A stretch of 22,819 nucleotides of DNA, taken from JBHGAV01 sp041946685. Lineage in GTDB: Bacteria > Acidobacteriota > Terriglobia > Bryobacterales > Bryobacteraceae. How positions within the stretch are numbered: the first letter of the stretch is position 1; each line of letters opens with the position of its first letter. A program made the translations under genes and the position numbers. Below the pieces are notes generated by a model. It saw only the letters and a program-made list of their open reading frames with translations. It had not been told where the DNA came from and did no database searches. The DNA lies in assembly GCA_041946685.1 (NCBI GenBank), contig JBHGAV010000060.1:1-22819 (forward strand), written 5' to 3'. Below, piece after piece: positions 22,792-22,819 of the stretch.

Positions 22792-22819
22792 TCGACGTGG
22801 TGATGCCCCAGATGGGGGA
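22788..22819 (+). CDS. 2-oxoacid dehydrogenase E2 acyltransferase, N-terminus only
   Basis: Only ten codons are visible before the window ends. They read MIDVVMPQMG, the first strand and turn of a biotinyl/lipoyl domain as found at the N-terminus of dihydrolipoyllysine-residue acyltransferases (often followed by E-S). The ATG overlaps the lipB TGA. The lpdA and lipB neighbours support an E2, but whether it belongs to the pyruvate, 2-oxoglutarate or branched-chain complex cannot be told from these residues. Confidence 0.7.
   Translation, partial: MIDVVMPQMG

Overview
The window is GC-rich bacterial DNA. It most likely comes from an acidobacterium, with the Solibacteres/Bryobacterales as my best guess. 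That inference rests on the family mix rather than on a marker gene: a paired secreted PH-like protein and CsgG-like protein, a Cys-rich zinc-ribbon protein, a PEP-CTERM-type TPR lipoprotein beside a CPBP protease, and a small membrane protein between rnhB and lepB. There is no rRNA, tRNA, CRISPR array, insertion sequence or phage gene. Nearly all DNA is coding, and there is no gene-free stretch longer than 300 bases.

Left part (1-4751). The window opens on a YetF/DUF421 C-terminal domain that has lost its membrane part, preceded by an AT-rich stretch with TACTAC/GTAGTA repeats. A secreted two-BON-domain protein (+) follows. Its stop codon overlaps the stop of a convergent GT39-like membrane glycosyltransferase (-). 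The next gap (2593-2856) holds two strong hairpins, an intrinsic terminator and a promoter-like pair on the - strand. This could be a small RNA of about 100 nt or the 3' end of the upstream operon. That operon (-) encodes an Sfp-type phosphopantetheinyl transferase and two translationally coupled secreted proteins.

Middle (4861-10854, +). Five closely spaced genes form a probable operon: a TPR-repeat lipoprotein, a CPBP/CAAX-type intramembrane protease, a HAD phosphatase, a GmhA-like SIS isomerase and 2-isopropylmalate synthase (leuA). It mixes envelope, probable heptose and leucine functions. Convergent to it (10876-12414, -) are a zinc-containing medium-chain alcohol dehydrogenase and, upstream, a nine-cysteine zinc-ribbon protein.

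Right part (12686-20658, -). A long housekeeping operon reads ffh, rpsP, khpA, rimM, trmD, rplS, rnhB, a small membrane protein, lepB and glgP. It couples protein targeting and export (Ffh, LepB) with ribosome and tRNA maturation (S16, KhpA, RimM, TrmD, L19). Starts and stops overlap or nearly touch through most of it. A good sigma70-like promoter lies upstream of ffh. The alpha-glucan phosphorylase at the end abuts lepB with no gap.

Right edge (20748-22819, +). Divergent from ffh are lpdA, lipB and the first codons of a lipoyl-domain E2 acyltransferase, with overlapping reading frames. This is a lipoate/2-oxoacid dehydrogenase cluster: LipB octanoylates the E2 lipoyl domain for lipoate assembly, and LpdA reoxidises the lipoamide.

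I do not see a clear-cut new system such as a defence island or a complete biosynthetic cluster. The best leads are the - strand RNA candidate at 2640-2757, the exosortase-type protein pair without a visible exosortase, and the PPTase plus secreted-pair operon.
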